From: Sesamum alatum
Taxonomy: Eukaryota > Streptophyta > Magnoliopsida > Lamiales > Pedaliaceae
Direction: 5' to 3'
Length of the DNA stretch: 64,000 nt
NCBI GenBank assembly: GCA_034509735.1
Contig: JACGWO010000011.1
Span: forward strand, 27,388,979-27,452,978
Shown here: positions 1 to 10,155 of the stretch, one piece after another
Layout: every line of letters begins with the position of its first letter
Numbering within the stretch: the first letter of the stretch is position 1
Notes under the pieces: generated by a model
Database searches by the model: none
What the model saw: the letters and a program-made list of their open reading frames with translations, nothing else
What the model was told of the DNA's origin: nothing
Position numbers and translations under genes: made by a program

Positions 1-762
1 GTACGAAATAGCTTACAATATGCCGCATCGCTGATGTCTAGCAAATCCGCTCTAGCCAAGAAGCGGTCAAAGTGATCCTAAGGATCCCCTACTCCACTAT
101 ACTCATTCAAACTCGGGATCTTGACCCCTGGGTGGATGGCTTCTGCCAATATGTGGGGGGCAAAAAAGGGCTCCGCCGCGGTGGTGCCACTGCCAAAGGA
201 TTGGGGAATATATACGGGGAAGGACCTTCCTTCTCGCGATGTCCACCTCCTTGCACCTGTGGCACCTCCTCTTGAGGGGTGCAAAGTAGTTGTCTTCATG
301 TTCCCCATGTGGTGGATGCGGGTAATAATCTTCTTCGCCCACGCCCCTGCGAGGAGGCAAAGGGTAGAAGTTATCCTCAGGCTGCGTGGCCCTACTGTTA
401 ACCCCTTCCTCGTAATCCATGCCTTCGATGGCATCCCCGGGCCTCTGCTCACCCAAGGGAGCGTCTTGTCCCCTCCGAGGATTGCGAGGGGGTCCCGGGG
501 GTACCGCACGTTCGACTATGTACTACGCTACCGCCCTCTCGGCGGCTTGGGCGGATGCCTCTTCCACCAACTGGCGAAAAGCTTCGTGAGTTATCTGAAT
601 AACTGGGGGTGGAAGTGGAGCCTCAACCTCCTCGTGCCTCTCCTCCTCTTGGCTTCGCGCTGGTGGATTCTCCAGGGCGTGGCCTTGCTCCTCCTCTCCC
701 CTTCTTCTCTTGGGGTCTTCTTGCCCCACGTTCGCACTCCTTGCTCTCGAACGAGTGTTCAT
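1..762 (-). pseudogene. Ty3/gypsy gag, 5' part, degenerate and cut by window edge
   Basis: On the minus strand an ATG at 762 opens a charged, proline-rich gag N-terminus. The frame is interrupted by a stop at 523-525, resumes in the same frame to about 103, and the recognisable gag core lies in another frame (roughly 190-81, motif IPSLNEYSGVGDP). A stop at 78-80 precedes DHFDRFLARADLL, which runs to base 1. The P-x-Y-x-G-x-x-DP...HF..F pattern is typical of plant retrotransposon gag. Two stops and at least one frameshift show it is dead. Position directly downstream of a primer site and LTR (784-1174) supports the call. The rest of the element lies outside the window. Confidence 0.8.
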
Positions 763-783
763 CTTCAATGCCTAGACTAGTTT

Positions 784-801
784 CCCACAGACGGCGCCAA
801 G
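784..801 (-). other. Primer binding site of the gypsy element
   Basis: Read on the minus strand, CTTGGCGCCGTCTGTGGG lies immediately inside the LTR end at 803. TGGCGCC(G)-type sites next to the LTR are the usual tRNA primer sites of many plant Ty3/gypsy elements. The gag ATG follows about 20 bases further on. Confidence 0.75.
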
Positions 802-802
802 C

Positions 803-1174
803 TGATGGTGTGTGATTCGGGAGGTGATTAGCCTAAGCACGTTAACTCGAAGTGAAGTTGCAAGGAAATGCCAAGACAGAAAATAGAAAGTTTGATTTCA
901 ATAAATGAAGTTCACATGTCTTACAAATGAAGTTCTCTCCCTATTTATAGTAAATTTCAGGGGTTGAACATACAGTATCGCCCCTCAACCTCCCTCAATC
1001 CTACGACCTAGATTTAATTGCCGAGGGCACCTTGGTCATTTCGCGTTCCCCACTTCTTTTGCAACTTCCTTCAAGTAACCGCCACCAACTTCTTTCATTG
1101 GCATTGTCGTAAATTCTTTGACATCTTGAGGGCATTTTAGTAATTTTTCCTACTTTAATTTCCTATCACTATCA
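803..1174 (-). mobile_element. 5' LTR of Ty3/gypsy element
   Basis: The 372-base block is bounded by TGAT...ATCA on either strand and abuts the primer site. On the minus strand it contains a TATAAATAGGGAG box (about 940-952), fitting an LTR promoter. The boundary at 1174 is inferred from the TG/CA ends only, as the partner LTR is outside the window. Confidence 0.7.
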
Positions 1175-2903
1175 GTATGAGTAATTTTTGTATTATATTA
1201 ACGTTTCTTTTTTGAGTGGAGGTAGGGTGTACGTGTAATGATGTTGATTTTTTTTTTTTTGGTGGATGGTGTGTATGTGTAATTTTTTAAAAAATAGTGG
1301 CCGCTCTCTGCAATGAGGGAAAAGAGCACCTTGTGGCTAGTAGTAATCCACAGTCAATGACTACTTCTGCCAATCGATAGCAACAGCAACAGAATTCCCA
1401 CCACAGGCCACCGACAAGAACAACAACAAATTTCCAACAATGCGAAGCAAGGTGCAACAAAAGCAATAAATTGAGCACATGATTTGCAAGAAACGCGATT
1501 GATTAAAGCAGAATGAGAAGATTACAACAATGCCAGTCATGGAAATTGCCGTGAGGGGAGAATAATTTGTATAAATGATATTGACACTTTGATGAATATA
1601 TAAGTAATTATTCCATATGTAAGAAGATTATAAGTCAAGAGGTGACATGTAACTATCCTTTATTAATAAACAAGTTGGGGTTCGGATTCACATACCTTCA
1701 ATTATACTAATCGTTTATTTGTAGTTGGTATGGTAAATCTTCACAAAATTATTAGTTTTAAGTTGGGTTTATAACTATTACCTACAAGATTGATATAATT
1801 ACAAACATTTTTTTATTGATTGAGAAATTATGAATATCCTTCTCAATTGAAATTCTTTTTAAGTAGCTCCTTAATGGTGACGTAGAAATTAGTATTTTAC
1901 TATTATTGAATTATTTTTTTTTAATAAAAAAGTATTTGAAAAAAATTAAAGGAATATAAGAATGGATAAAGTAAATAATCCACAATGCATAATTAGTCCT
2001 TAAGAATAATTGAGAAAATTCCTAAGAAATATATAAAATACAATTTTATAATCTAAAAAACCATTTTAGTAGTGCACTACAAAAATTAGATGGAAATTTA
2101 ATGAAAACTAACGAAATGAGCTTTTGAATATATTAAAATAAAATATCCAAAACAATATATATTATAAATATATAATTTATTTAACCATTTTAAAATAATA
2201 TTTCTTCTTAAATGAGATCTTGTTTAGTTGTTATTGTTTTTTTCCTTTTTAATTTTTAAGTTTCATTACTATTTACCAAACAAATAAATGAGTAATTTTA
2301 AAATTTTTGATTAAACATAGGAATAATATACTAAAATCACTCCACATCTACTTTTGTTATATTTCTATATTTATTCTATTCCCACATAAATCCCGTCGGA
2401 CTTGATTTGAGTAATATAGAAAAAATATAATTTTAGCCTTATAACTTACATTTATAGGGGTCGATACTTTGATCCTGCACGAATCGATTTACAAGACTAA
2501 AATTATAATTTAATTGAGTTATGTGCAAATCACATATAATTCTCCAATCAAACTAACTGAAAAAAAAAAAAACTAAAATAATCAAAATTTTAAAATTACA
2601 TAACACATTCGTACATAACTAAAAATACCAATAACAACTCAGCAAAATAGTTTTATACTTCTCCTAAAAAAAGAAATAGTTTTAAACTTGAGAAACCGTG
2701 CAATCACCGACGGTGACTGTTTGGGACTCAGTTTATTAATCAATAATAATTAAATAAACGTATAAGACCCGGACATTCACACACACAAACACACACTCTC
2801 ACTGCGTCTCTGTGGTGTGCGTGTATATGTATATATATGTATACATTAGTCATAAATCAACAGCAAACACACATAACTTTCCCAGAAATTTCTACTACCA
2901 GAC
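1175..2903. other. AT-rich intergenic DNA and presumed RING-gene promoter
   Basis: No convincing gene is visible. About 1860-2150 resembles the dispersed AT-rich family seen again near 10.8-12.3 kb and 23.5-23.97 kb. A possible TATA (GTATAAGAC, about 2759-2767) and a CA/CT-rich stretch (2776-2812) sit 90-140 bases upstream of the RING-H2 ATG and may be its core promoter and leader. A short overlapping upstream reading frame beginning in the TATATGTATA stretch could lie in the leader; no transcript evidence is available. Confidence 0.5.
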
Positions 2904-3308
2904 ATGGATTTTTACCTTCAGTTCATCCCCAAATTCACCGCCGCTCTCCACGGTTGCGACCGCCTCCCCGCCGCCGCCGAGGTATTCGACCAGCAGGACT
3001 CGAGGACGCCGCCGCCGTACTGCGCCATCTGCCTCAGCGACGTCTGCGGAGGCGACCGATACCGGAAACTGCCGGAGTGCGGGCACTGCTTCCACGCAGA
3101 GTGCATCGACGCGTGGTTTAAGTCCCAGTCGACGTGTCCGCTCTGCAGAACTCAAGTCCCTGAGATGATTCGGGTGAAGGAGATTAATGATTACCGGTGG
3201 GGCGATCTGATCTCCGACGTCGTTCTGTTGTTTCGGAGTTTTGTTGAGAGAATGTGTAATCCTCTCAACGATGAACTCGCGTCTATGTTGTGTCACAATG
3301 TGTCTTAG
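2904..3308 (+). CDS. RING-H2 finger protein, probable E3 ubiquitin ligase
   Basis: This intronless frame encodes 134 residues. A complete RING-H2 domain is visible: C40-x2-C43-x15-C59-x-H61-x2-H64-x2-C67-x10-C78-x2-C81, with the W71 and P79 typical of E2-binding RING fingers. This pattern binds two zinc ions and recruits ubiquitin-conjugating enzymes. Residues 1-38 are short and unstructured-looking. The C-terminal 50 residues form one amphipathic, partly hydrophobic stretch (WGDLISDVVLLFRSF) without a clear membrane anchor, so membership of the membrane-anchored ATL group is uncertain. The frame is GC-rich against AT-rich flanks, which supports real coding. The start is the first ATG after the CA/CT-rich leader. 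Substrate and pathway cannot be inferred. Confidence 0.85.
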   Translation: MDFYLQFIPKFTAALHGCDRLPAAAEVFDQQDSRTPPPYCAICLSDVCGGDRYRKLPECGHCFHAECIDAWFKSQSTCPLCRTQVPEMIRVKEINDYRWGDLISDVVLLFRSFVERMCNPLNDELASMLCHNVS

Positions 3309-3849
3309 CTGATCATCGTTTGATATTTTTTTTATTTTTTTTCTACTAATTCTGCGGAAAGATCAACATTTCAAGTGATTGTAATTAAGTTTTTGGACTT
3401 GAGAAAAAATTAATTAGTGGATGTATTTATTTAAGTAATCATGTTGTTTAAATTCACAATTTCATAATTATAGCTTTTATCTAAGTGTGATACCTATGTA
3501 ATTTAATCCGAGAATGATTACTGGTCAAACGATACGAGAAATTATATTTGCATTTAAATTGCACGTTTAATTTGTTCAATTATTAGTAAGTTCATACTAA
3601 CATGGAATTTTTTTATTCAAATTAGGTTTGGTCGAACCAAATTAATCACATGTTAAGTGTAATAAATTTATCATGTGATTGACAACTTTTTTTAAATTAT
3701 ACACTAATCACACAACAAATGCATTATACTTATCATTTATTGATTCAAAGTTAACTAAATCCTATCCGAATTAGAATTTCCATACTAACATAAAATGTAT
3801 TGCAACTATCACGTCATTAGTTGGATTAAAGTTTCCCTTTGTTGAAGTA
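3309..3849. other. AT-rich 3' flank of RING gene
   Basis: No coding signal is visible. A T-rich stretch follows the stop, as expected of a plant 3' UTR. No clear AATAAA-type signal can be assigned. The remainder is AT-rich spacer up to the MITE at 3850. Confidence 0.4.
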
Positions 3850-4200
3850 GGGGCAAAATACTTTTTAAGTCCCGTAAAATTAAGTTATTATTTTTTGTGG
3901 CACCACAACTCAGATAAATGACTATTTTAATCTCATAAAATACGAATTCAGGTATTTATAATCCCAAAAATCACGTGCTTTGCTCATGTCTGTTAATAGT
4001 CGTTAACTTAGGATTAAAAATACATAAAATCGTATTTTATAGAATTAAAAATATATAAAATCATGGCCACATCCGTTAACTTGGGATAAAAAATACTTGA
4101 AATCGTATTTTATGAGACTAATTAAAATCATTACCTGCCTAAATTATGATACAAAAAAAATAATAACTTAATTTTACGAAACTAAAAAAGTATTTAGCCC
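3850..4200. mobile_element. MITE with GGGGCAAAATAC terminal inverted repeats
   Basis: The left end GGGGCAAAATACTTTTTAAG and the right end, read on the other strand (GGGCTAAATACTTTTTTAG), are long imperfect inverted repeats. The interior repeats the phrases 'accacaactcag' and 'ataaaatac' seen in the MITE at 9774-10147, so both belong to one family. Target duplications are degraded. Confidence 0.7.
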
Positions 4201-4584
4201 TCAAGTAAATTGAGGCCATGAGTCTCAATTAAAAAAATTATAATTAATTTATTACAAATATAAAATTGATTTGAATTAATCCACTAGACTTTCATGTTAC
4301 CAATATATATATTTTAGTTATTCTGTGAGTGTTTGGGGGCAAAACGTAATTTATCTTCCTGTGTTATTTGAAAATAGTAATTTATTCCCTTATATTAAAA
4401 AAATAAATAATTTACTACCTTGTGTTAAAAAAAAAAAGTAATTTACCTCCTTATGTTTTAAAAAATGAAGCAAAATACCCCCCTCATACGAGAGGTGCAA
4501 TACACGCGCCCTATGTGCGACTGTGATTAAATCTTAGCTAGAAATGACATTTATGTCCTTAATTTTAAACCGTTCGATCTTGTT

Positions 4585-4610
4585 TTATATATATATATAT
4601 ATATATATAT
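4585..4610. repeat. (AT)n microsatellite
   Basis: Uninterrupted alternating AT for about 26 bases. Confidence 0.9.
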
Positions 4611-4830
4611 TAACGGTGGAGATTTGCATCATTCTTTATTTAGATCTACAGTTCATATTTACATATAAAATCAATGGCCCATATCCATTTGAATTAGATC
4701 AATGGTTCAGATTTTACACAAGTTATAAATATAAATTATAAATTATATATACACATATATATAATATAAATTATACATATATTATACAATATATGCATAA
4801 TATTAATAAAAAAATATACAAAAAAAATAG

Positions 4831-5085
4831 GGAGGTGTGCCGGCGACGAGGGGGAAGGAGCGGGCGCCGACGACAAGGGGGGAGGGGAGGGGAAGGGGCA
4901 ACAGGAAGGGGAGGGGCGGTGGCTGCACAGGGGGGAGGGGCGATGGGAAAGGGAAAGGGGAGGGGGGCGACGACTGCTGGGGAGGGGAAGCGGGGCGTCG
5001 GTGGCGGTGGCAAAAGGGGGCGGCTGGCTGCACAGGGGGAGGGAGAAGGGGCGCCAGCGTTGAGGGGAGGGGGGCAAATTGCTAT
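4831..5085. repeat. G-rich purine tract, quadruplex-prone
   Basis: The plus strand has dozens of GGG/GGGG runs separated by one to six bases, so many G4 patterns are possible. It sits in otherwise AT-rich DNA. Long open frames here on both strands reflect low complexity, not genes. Confidence 0.85.
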
Positions 5086-5253
5086 TTTCGGATAACACAT
5101 GAGCGTAAGTTGCATTTTGCCCAATTTATTTAGAACATAACATTGACGTGCTTCATGACCAGTAACAGAACTCGACATGAAGCTTTCTTATTACAAGTAC
5201 AATATACATCCTTTGCTCACAAGTTATTAAAGCACAGGGCCAAAATACTAAGT

Positions 5254-5259
5254 TTTATT
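5254..5259 (-). promoter_or_regulatory. Possible poly(A) signal of CER1-like copy A
   Basis: AATAAA on the minus strand, 67 bases downstream of the copy A stop codon. This is the canonical signal at a plausible distance; use is not demonstrated. Confidence 0.4.
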
Positions 5260-5325
5260 CTCATATGCAAGATTAAAATGGTGTCTTCTGAATACGCCAA
5301 CTGTGCTGTGAAGAACGTACTCTAG

Positions 5326-8300
5326 CTAGTTTGGCTTAGATTCAGTGACGTTCGTCAGGGGACGGAAGCCATGCTCAAGGCTGGCTTGCCAGATCCTTTC
5401 GATATCGAACATCATGTTTCCACACTCGTGCACGTTCCATTCTTCCATCGCATGCACTATTCCGGCTATGCGCCATGCGCTGATCACCCTTCTTGGCAAC
5501 CAATTCTGTCGTCAACCAAAACAAACTTATTCGTTAAACTGTAAATATTAAAGTTGGTTTTCCAAACGCTCTAATATTTTCAAATATTTAACTTTTGATT
5601 TTCTCTACGACTTAGCAGAAGTTGTTGTTGCAAACGTATGTTAAGTTCTTTTACTGTTTTATCACTAACCTCACAAGAGTCGATGTTTTCAAGATGCTTG
5701 GGAGCCAGCATAGCCGGTGTGCTGAGGTAGATACAGTCTTTGCGCGTTTTCTTTGGAGGAAAATGGGAGAACGGTATGAATATCGTTCCTTTTGATGCCT
5801 TTAGTTGTTCGTCTTCACTTAGATCATCTCCCACTAACCATATCTGCAAAAGATCGTAGCATGTTTGTATTAACGTACTTCCTTTATCAATTAGGCGACG
5901 TTTTCAAGTTGTTTGGGAGCCAACCTTTGCATCATGGTGCTTAGAGAGGACCAAGTTGTTTCCGGCCTCATTGCTAAGCTTCGCCTTAAGTCTCTCATAC
6001 TCATCGTCTGACGTTGTATACACCTGTTTCGATTACAAGGAGCTCGTAAAGACCAAAATAACCATAGAAAAAAAAAGTTATGCATTCGTGCAAGAAATCT
6101 ATGATGTCGGAAATTTTAACAAAACTCTTTCAGTTTTGATCTAAAAACAAGACAAAATGTATGAGCTTATAAGATATTAATAAATAATTTTAACCGAACA
6201 CCCTCCAATCGACGATGTTGTAAAGTGTTGGCCGTGATGTTAGAATCGCTACCGTATACCTGGATTCCCCCTTGGCATAAGGCAAGAGCAATGGAGTTGG
6301 CAACCTTTGATAATTTGCCTCGAAGGAGAACTTGCTTTGTTCCTTTCGGAATGCTGTTTAGCACAACGGCAACTGCTAAGCTACTCCCGTCGACCAACTT
6401 CACTTTGAGCTTAGGGTGCTTTCTCAAGAAAAACTCGCCATTTCCGTTGAGCCCCTCATCCTGCATCACATGTATAAAGATTAAGTAACTGATTTCTCTG
6501 TTGATGCAAAATGTCTGAGTGTAGAGCTTTAAGTTGCCTGATTCAACAGCCCCAGGGTCAAGACTTTGACGCCCTTTTTCTCGGCTTCTAGGATACTGTC
6601 CTCAATCATACTATTTATAGATTGTCTCTGCCATTGCATTTGGTACTGCAAGTGCATCAAACTTATGTTAGAAAACTTAAAACTTGTTGTGTTGCAATAA
6701 AGTGATAGCAACTGTGTGGGGTTCTTTACTTGAATGCTATATTTTGGAATAGCCCATGTCTGCAGTTTTAGGTGTTTAAAGACATTTCTCTCAACGGTAA
6801 ATGTGCGTCCATAGATCCAAGTGACCATCATCGACCAAAGTGTGACGGGCCACATTAACCACAAGTACCACTTAGATTTTTGAGGTTCGGATGCTAAGTA
6901 TGCGAACCCTAGACGAAGATGATATATAGATTCTGGCGTCGTGAGATGAGTCAGATGCACCACATCAGGTGCTTCCGCCTTTCTGAGAAGTGATTTTTCA
7001 TATAAGGAATCGGAAGATTTGTCCATGGTACCATAGATGTAGTCGTAGAATGGCATGAATAGTGAGTAATTGGTCCGGAACTGGGTGTGATGCAGTGAGT
7101 GGTACCTGCATGGCCAAAAATGTCGTCAGTTGAATTAAATTATATAATTGGTCATTCTTCTTAAACTGTATATCAATCATATGCTATATGACTGGTCACT
7201 CTTTTCAAATTGTACGTCGATCACATATAAAATATAATTCACTTGTCATGTGATATGCTGGAGTTAGTACATAGCTTAGTGGAACCAGATCTGAAAGAAA
7301 TCATGCTTTATTTTACTATTAACTCTTCGAATCTTCACATGACAAATGAAACGTTTGATGCACGTGGCGTCTATACATACACTCGTCCATAAAATGAAAC
7401 AGAACATCCAATACAAATTTGTAATTATATATAAAAGATCCAGACTGCCAATAAAAATAACTGAATTAGAATTTTCTGAACTCAACAGAATTTTGACCCA
7501 TGGAATGTAATTTTAGTCCTGAAAGTATAGAGAGGTGGCAATTTTAGTCTTGTACGAATCCATTTTAGCAATTGTATTATGTAATCTTAAAGTTTTCACG
7601 CATCAAGAACAAAAATGGTTGGAAAAAGTTTACGGGACATGCACGTGACTAGGTTAATTGGGTGCATTTTTTCTACCATGTTAGCAAACTCAAGCCATTT
7701 TTGTCTTCAATGTACGAATTTTATAAAATTACACGATAATATTGCCAAAATAAATTCGTAAAGGACGAAAATTGTTATTATCCCTTCTAAACCAAACCTA
7801 AAAAAGTGGGTGGAAAAATGCACCGGACATGTACGTGACCAGGTTAATTGGGTACACTTTTCCAGCCTTTTTAGTAAACTCGAGCCATTTTTATCCTCAA
7901 CGTACAGATTTTCTAAAAGTACAGGACAAAAATTATCAAAATAAATTCGTATAGAACTAAAATTGCAATAATCCGTTGGGAACTAACCCTGAAAAAGTGA
8001 AATTATATATGTAGAATATAGATGAAGATACTTACGAAGGTGTGTAAATAAGGTACTTGAGGGGTGGGAATAAGGAGAAGAGGCGCTTGGGAATGTGCTC
8101 AAAGTTGCAGTGCCCCATGTTGTTCATGAAATCAACAAATGTGATATAAATAGCAATTGAAAGAATGGAAGCGTTCCCCATCAACATTGGTAAGATCAGT
8201 GGTATTGAGAAGACGAGGTAGTATGCTATATGCTCAGCAAATGGATGAATTACAGCTGCAAACATGGAGAGTGATAGGTTTGATTAGCCACAAAATATTA

Positions 8301-9206
8301 CTAGTATAATTAGTTCAAGAAATGTTAAAGTCTTCATTCTTAGAAAAAGGCAATGTAACCCTCGACGTAGGAGACAATGAGCTTCTATTTCAAAAGTTTA
8401 GCTAAGGTATTTGTGCGTGTTAATTAGTGTCACCGGGAATAGAATGTAATTGACCGGCCCTTTGTTCTTACATGTAATGGGCTCAGTGACGATGGAGGAG
8501 TGGTGGTGCGAGTGGTAGCGGGAGTAAAGGAAGTGGTGGTGCAACGCCCTATGCAGCCAGTAGTAAATGAACTCGACTTGACCGATATGAAGTAAGAATG
8601 CCCAAACTACCCCGTCGGTCCTCCACCAGGGCAGATGACGAGCTGCCTCTATATGTCTGGATACCACGTACAACAAAATCCCATTCAATATAATTTGATC
8701 GTCCCTGCAAATTATAATTTCATACTTGTTTAGAACATATATGAATATCCCATACGTTTCTTGGTTATAAGTGGGAAGTGACATTTTGATCATTTCACCA
8801 AGCATACCAGTTTCTTTCTCTATCGACTTGCTCAAATTCAATGCTCTTATCAACTATCCTGTTATCTCCTTTGGCTGTTCGATAGCGAGAAAGCGATATC
8901 CATATTTGGTTGTGGACCATTCTCGATAGCAAGATAGGTAAAACGAGGAAGTACAAGAGATTCCTCTCGTTTTCATCCTTCATCATGTATGAGTATGTCG
9001 AATGGACGACCCATGGAGCCAATACCACATACTACGTACAACCAAAAAGACAACGAAGAAAATGTTTTTAGGACCAGCCGAAAATGTATGCAGATAATTA
9101 AGGAATTAGCATGAGAAAGAACAACAAGAGGAAGACAAGGGTGCACCTTAAAGTTCCCAAGCCTTGCCCATGGCCACTCGGTAAGAATCCCTGGTTTAGA
9201 AGCCAT
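5326..9206 (-). CDS. CER1-like: CER1-like aldehyde decarbonylase, copy A (intact, 10 exons)
   Basis: Exons, 5' to 3': 9206-9147, 9031-8808, 8704-8472, 8255-8036, 7105-6730, 6645-6538, 6460-6260, 6023-5925, 5843-5670, 5505-5326. They sum to 1875 bases, 624 residues plus stop, with phases agreeing at every junction; CER1 of Arabidopsis is about 625. The start is MASKPGILTEWPW. Fatty-acid-hydroxylase-type histidine clusters are present: H146-x3-H150-H151, H159-x-H161-H162-H163, H176...H181, and H248-x2-H251-H252. The C-terminal WAX2-type domain (about 370-624) is complete. The family acts in the epidermal ER with CER3 and cytochrome b5, making very-long-chain alkanes for the cuticle. Introns are GT-AG except intron 6 (6537-6461), which is GC-AG. 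Intron 4 is enlarged by repeats. CER1 rather than CER3 is chosen from the N-terminus and histidine pattern. Confidence 0.93.
7630..7975. repeat. Two tandem copies of a dispersed repeat in intron 4 of copy A
   Basis: About 7630-7790 and 7812-7975 share 'gtgac.aggttaattgggt', 'aaact.gagccatttt' and 'aataaattcgta'. The same family appears at about 40430-40580 and 51713-51880. It accounts for much of the 930-base intron. Confidence 0.7.
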
Positions 9207-9282
9207 TTCTCTCTTCACCAACTTACCAGCTTTCTTTTCTACAACTTCTTCACAATGTCCATATGAACAACATTGTACTTAC

Positions 9283-9289
9283 ATATATA
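9283..9289 (-). promoter_or_regulatory. Candidate TATA box, CER1-like copy A
   Basis: Minus strand GTATATATG about 77 bases upstream of the ATG. Copy C has TATATAAA at the matching place (32863-32870), which supports the assignment. Confidence 0.5.
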
Positions 9290-9773
9290 CGCAAACACTG
9301 TAAGTTCTTGCTAGGATAGGGTCTGACTGGGACTTGGATCAATTACGGTGCACAAGTATAAGACACTTGTCATGTAATTAGACCCTGTGTATTTTGGGGA
9401 TCGTATTAAATTAGCGATAGGATTATTTTGAATTAAATGAATGGCAAAAAAGTCCTGTATTAATTGTAATGTGTTTACTTAAGCAAGAACAGTTGTATTA
9501 TTCTAAGAAATAAGTTATACCACCTCCTTTTGTAGTGTTATTTATGCAAGCAGAACAGTAAATAGTGCAAGAATTTGATTTTATACAGGACCCCCATACA
9601 ACAAAATAAACACTGTATTAATCTATACTAATTTTCTTCAAGAACAATGACTATGCCAAGTGTATAACATTGGCTACGTAATTGATTTGGTTGATCAAAC
9701 CTAATTTGAATTTTAAAAAAAAAAATCGCAATGGAGGTGCATGCATGCAACATTTTCATCATATCATTTAATG
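9290..9773. other. Upstream flank of copy A
   Basis: No gene. About 9733-9773 and the sequence resuming at 10156 match the upstream flanks of copies B (22880 on) and C (32895 on), so this is part of the duplicated unit. Confidence 0.6.
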
Positions 9774-10147
9774 GGGTAAAATGCTTTTTTGGCCCCGTAA
9801 GATAAGGACATTATTTGTTTTGGTACCACAACTTAGATTGGTGGTTGTTTTAGTCCCATAAAACACGTTTTTCAGCTTTTTTGGTCCCAACAAATCATGT
9901 GCAACTTAGGTGGGTGGTTGTTTTAGTCCCATAAAACACGTTTTGTTAGATTTTTTGGTTCCAAATGTAGGTAGCTGTTTTAGTCCCATAAAACACATTT
10001 TCAGTTTTTTTAATCCCAAAATATCATGTGTTGGGACCAAAAAAGCTGAAAAAAGTGTTTTATGGGACTAAAACAGCCACCTACCTAAGTTGTGGTACCA
10101 AAACAAATAATGCCTTAATCTTACGGGACCAAAAAAGCATTTTGCCC
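9774..10147. mobile_element. MITE upstream of copy A, flanked by ATTTAATG duplication
   Basis: Ends GGGTAAAATGC and GCATTTTGCCC are inverted with one mismatch. ATTTAATG (9766-9773 and 10148-10155) flanks it on both sides. The paralogous flank of copy B (about 22913-22921) has a single ATTTAATG and no element, so it is a true empty site. Interior arms are long inverted repeats. The 8-base duplication (9 if one C is counted outside) fits a hAT- or MULE-related MITE. Confidence 0.88.
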
Positions 10148-10155
10148 ATTTAATG

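Larger units (their letters stand above)
4337..5122. mobile_element. MITE-like element carrying a G-rich insert
   Basis: The left end GGGCAAAACGTAATTTAT and the right end, read in reverse (GGGCAAAATGCAACTTAC), form imperfect terminal inverted repeats of about 45 bases that also share TGTGTTAT and GAAAATAG. Between them lie a TA microsatellite and a 250-base purine-rich G tract. No transposase is present. No clean target duplication was found. Confidence 0.6.

Noticed and set aside
2895..3296. Open frames antisense to and overlapping the RING-H2 gene
   Set aside because: They are shadows of the GC-rich coding strand; the RING-H2 zinc ligands lie only in the plus-strand frame.
4736..5178. Several long open frames on both strands, proline-rich or glycine/arginine-rich
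   Set aside because: They are translations of a low-complexity G-rich tract inside a MITE; no start context, domain or conservation supports a protein.
6529..7056. Single-exon reading through introns 5 and 6 of CER1-like copy A
   Set aside because: Intron 5 happens to be open, but the inserted residues have no counterpart in CER1 proteins, and the exon 5/6 junction gives exact alignment and phase.
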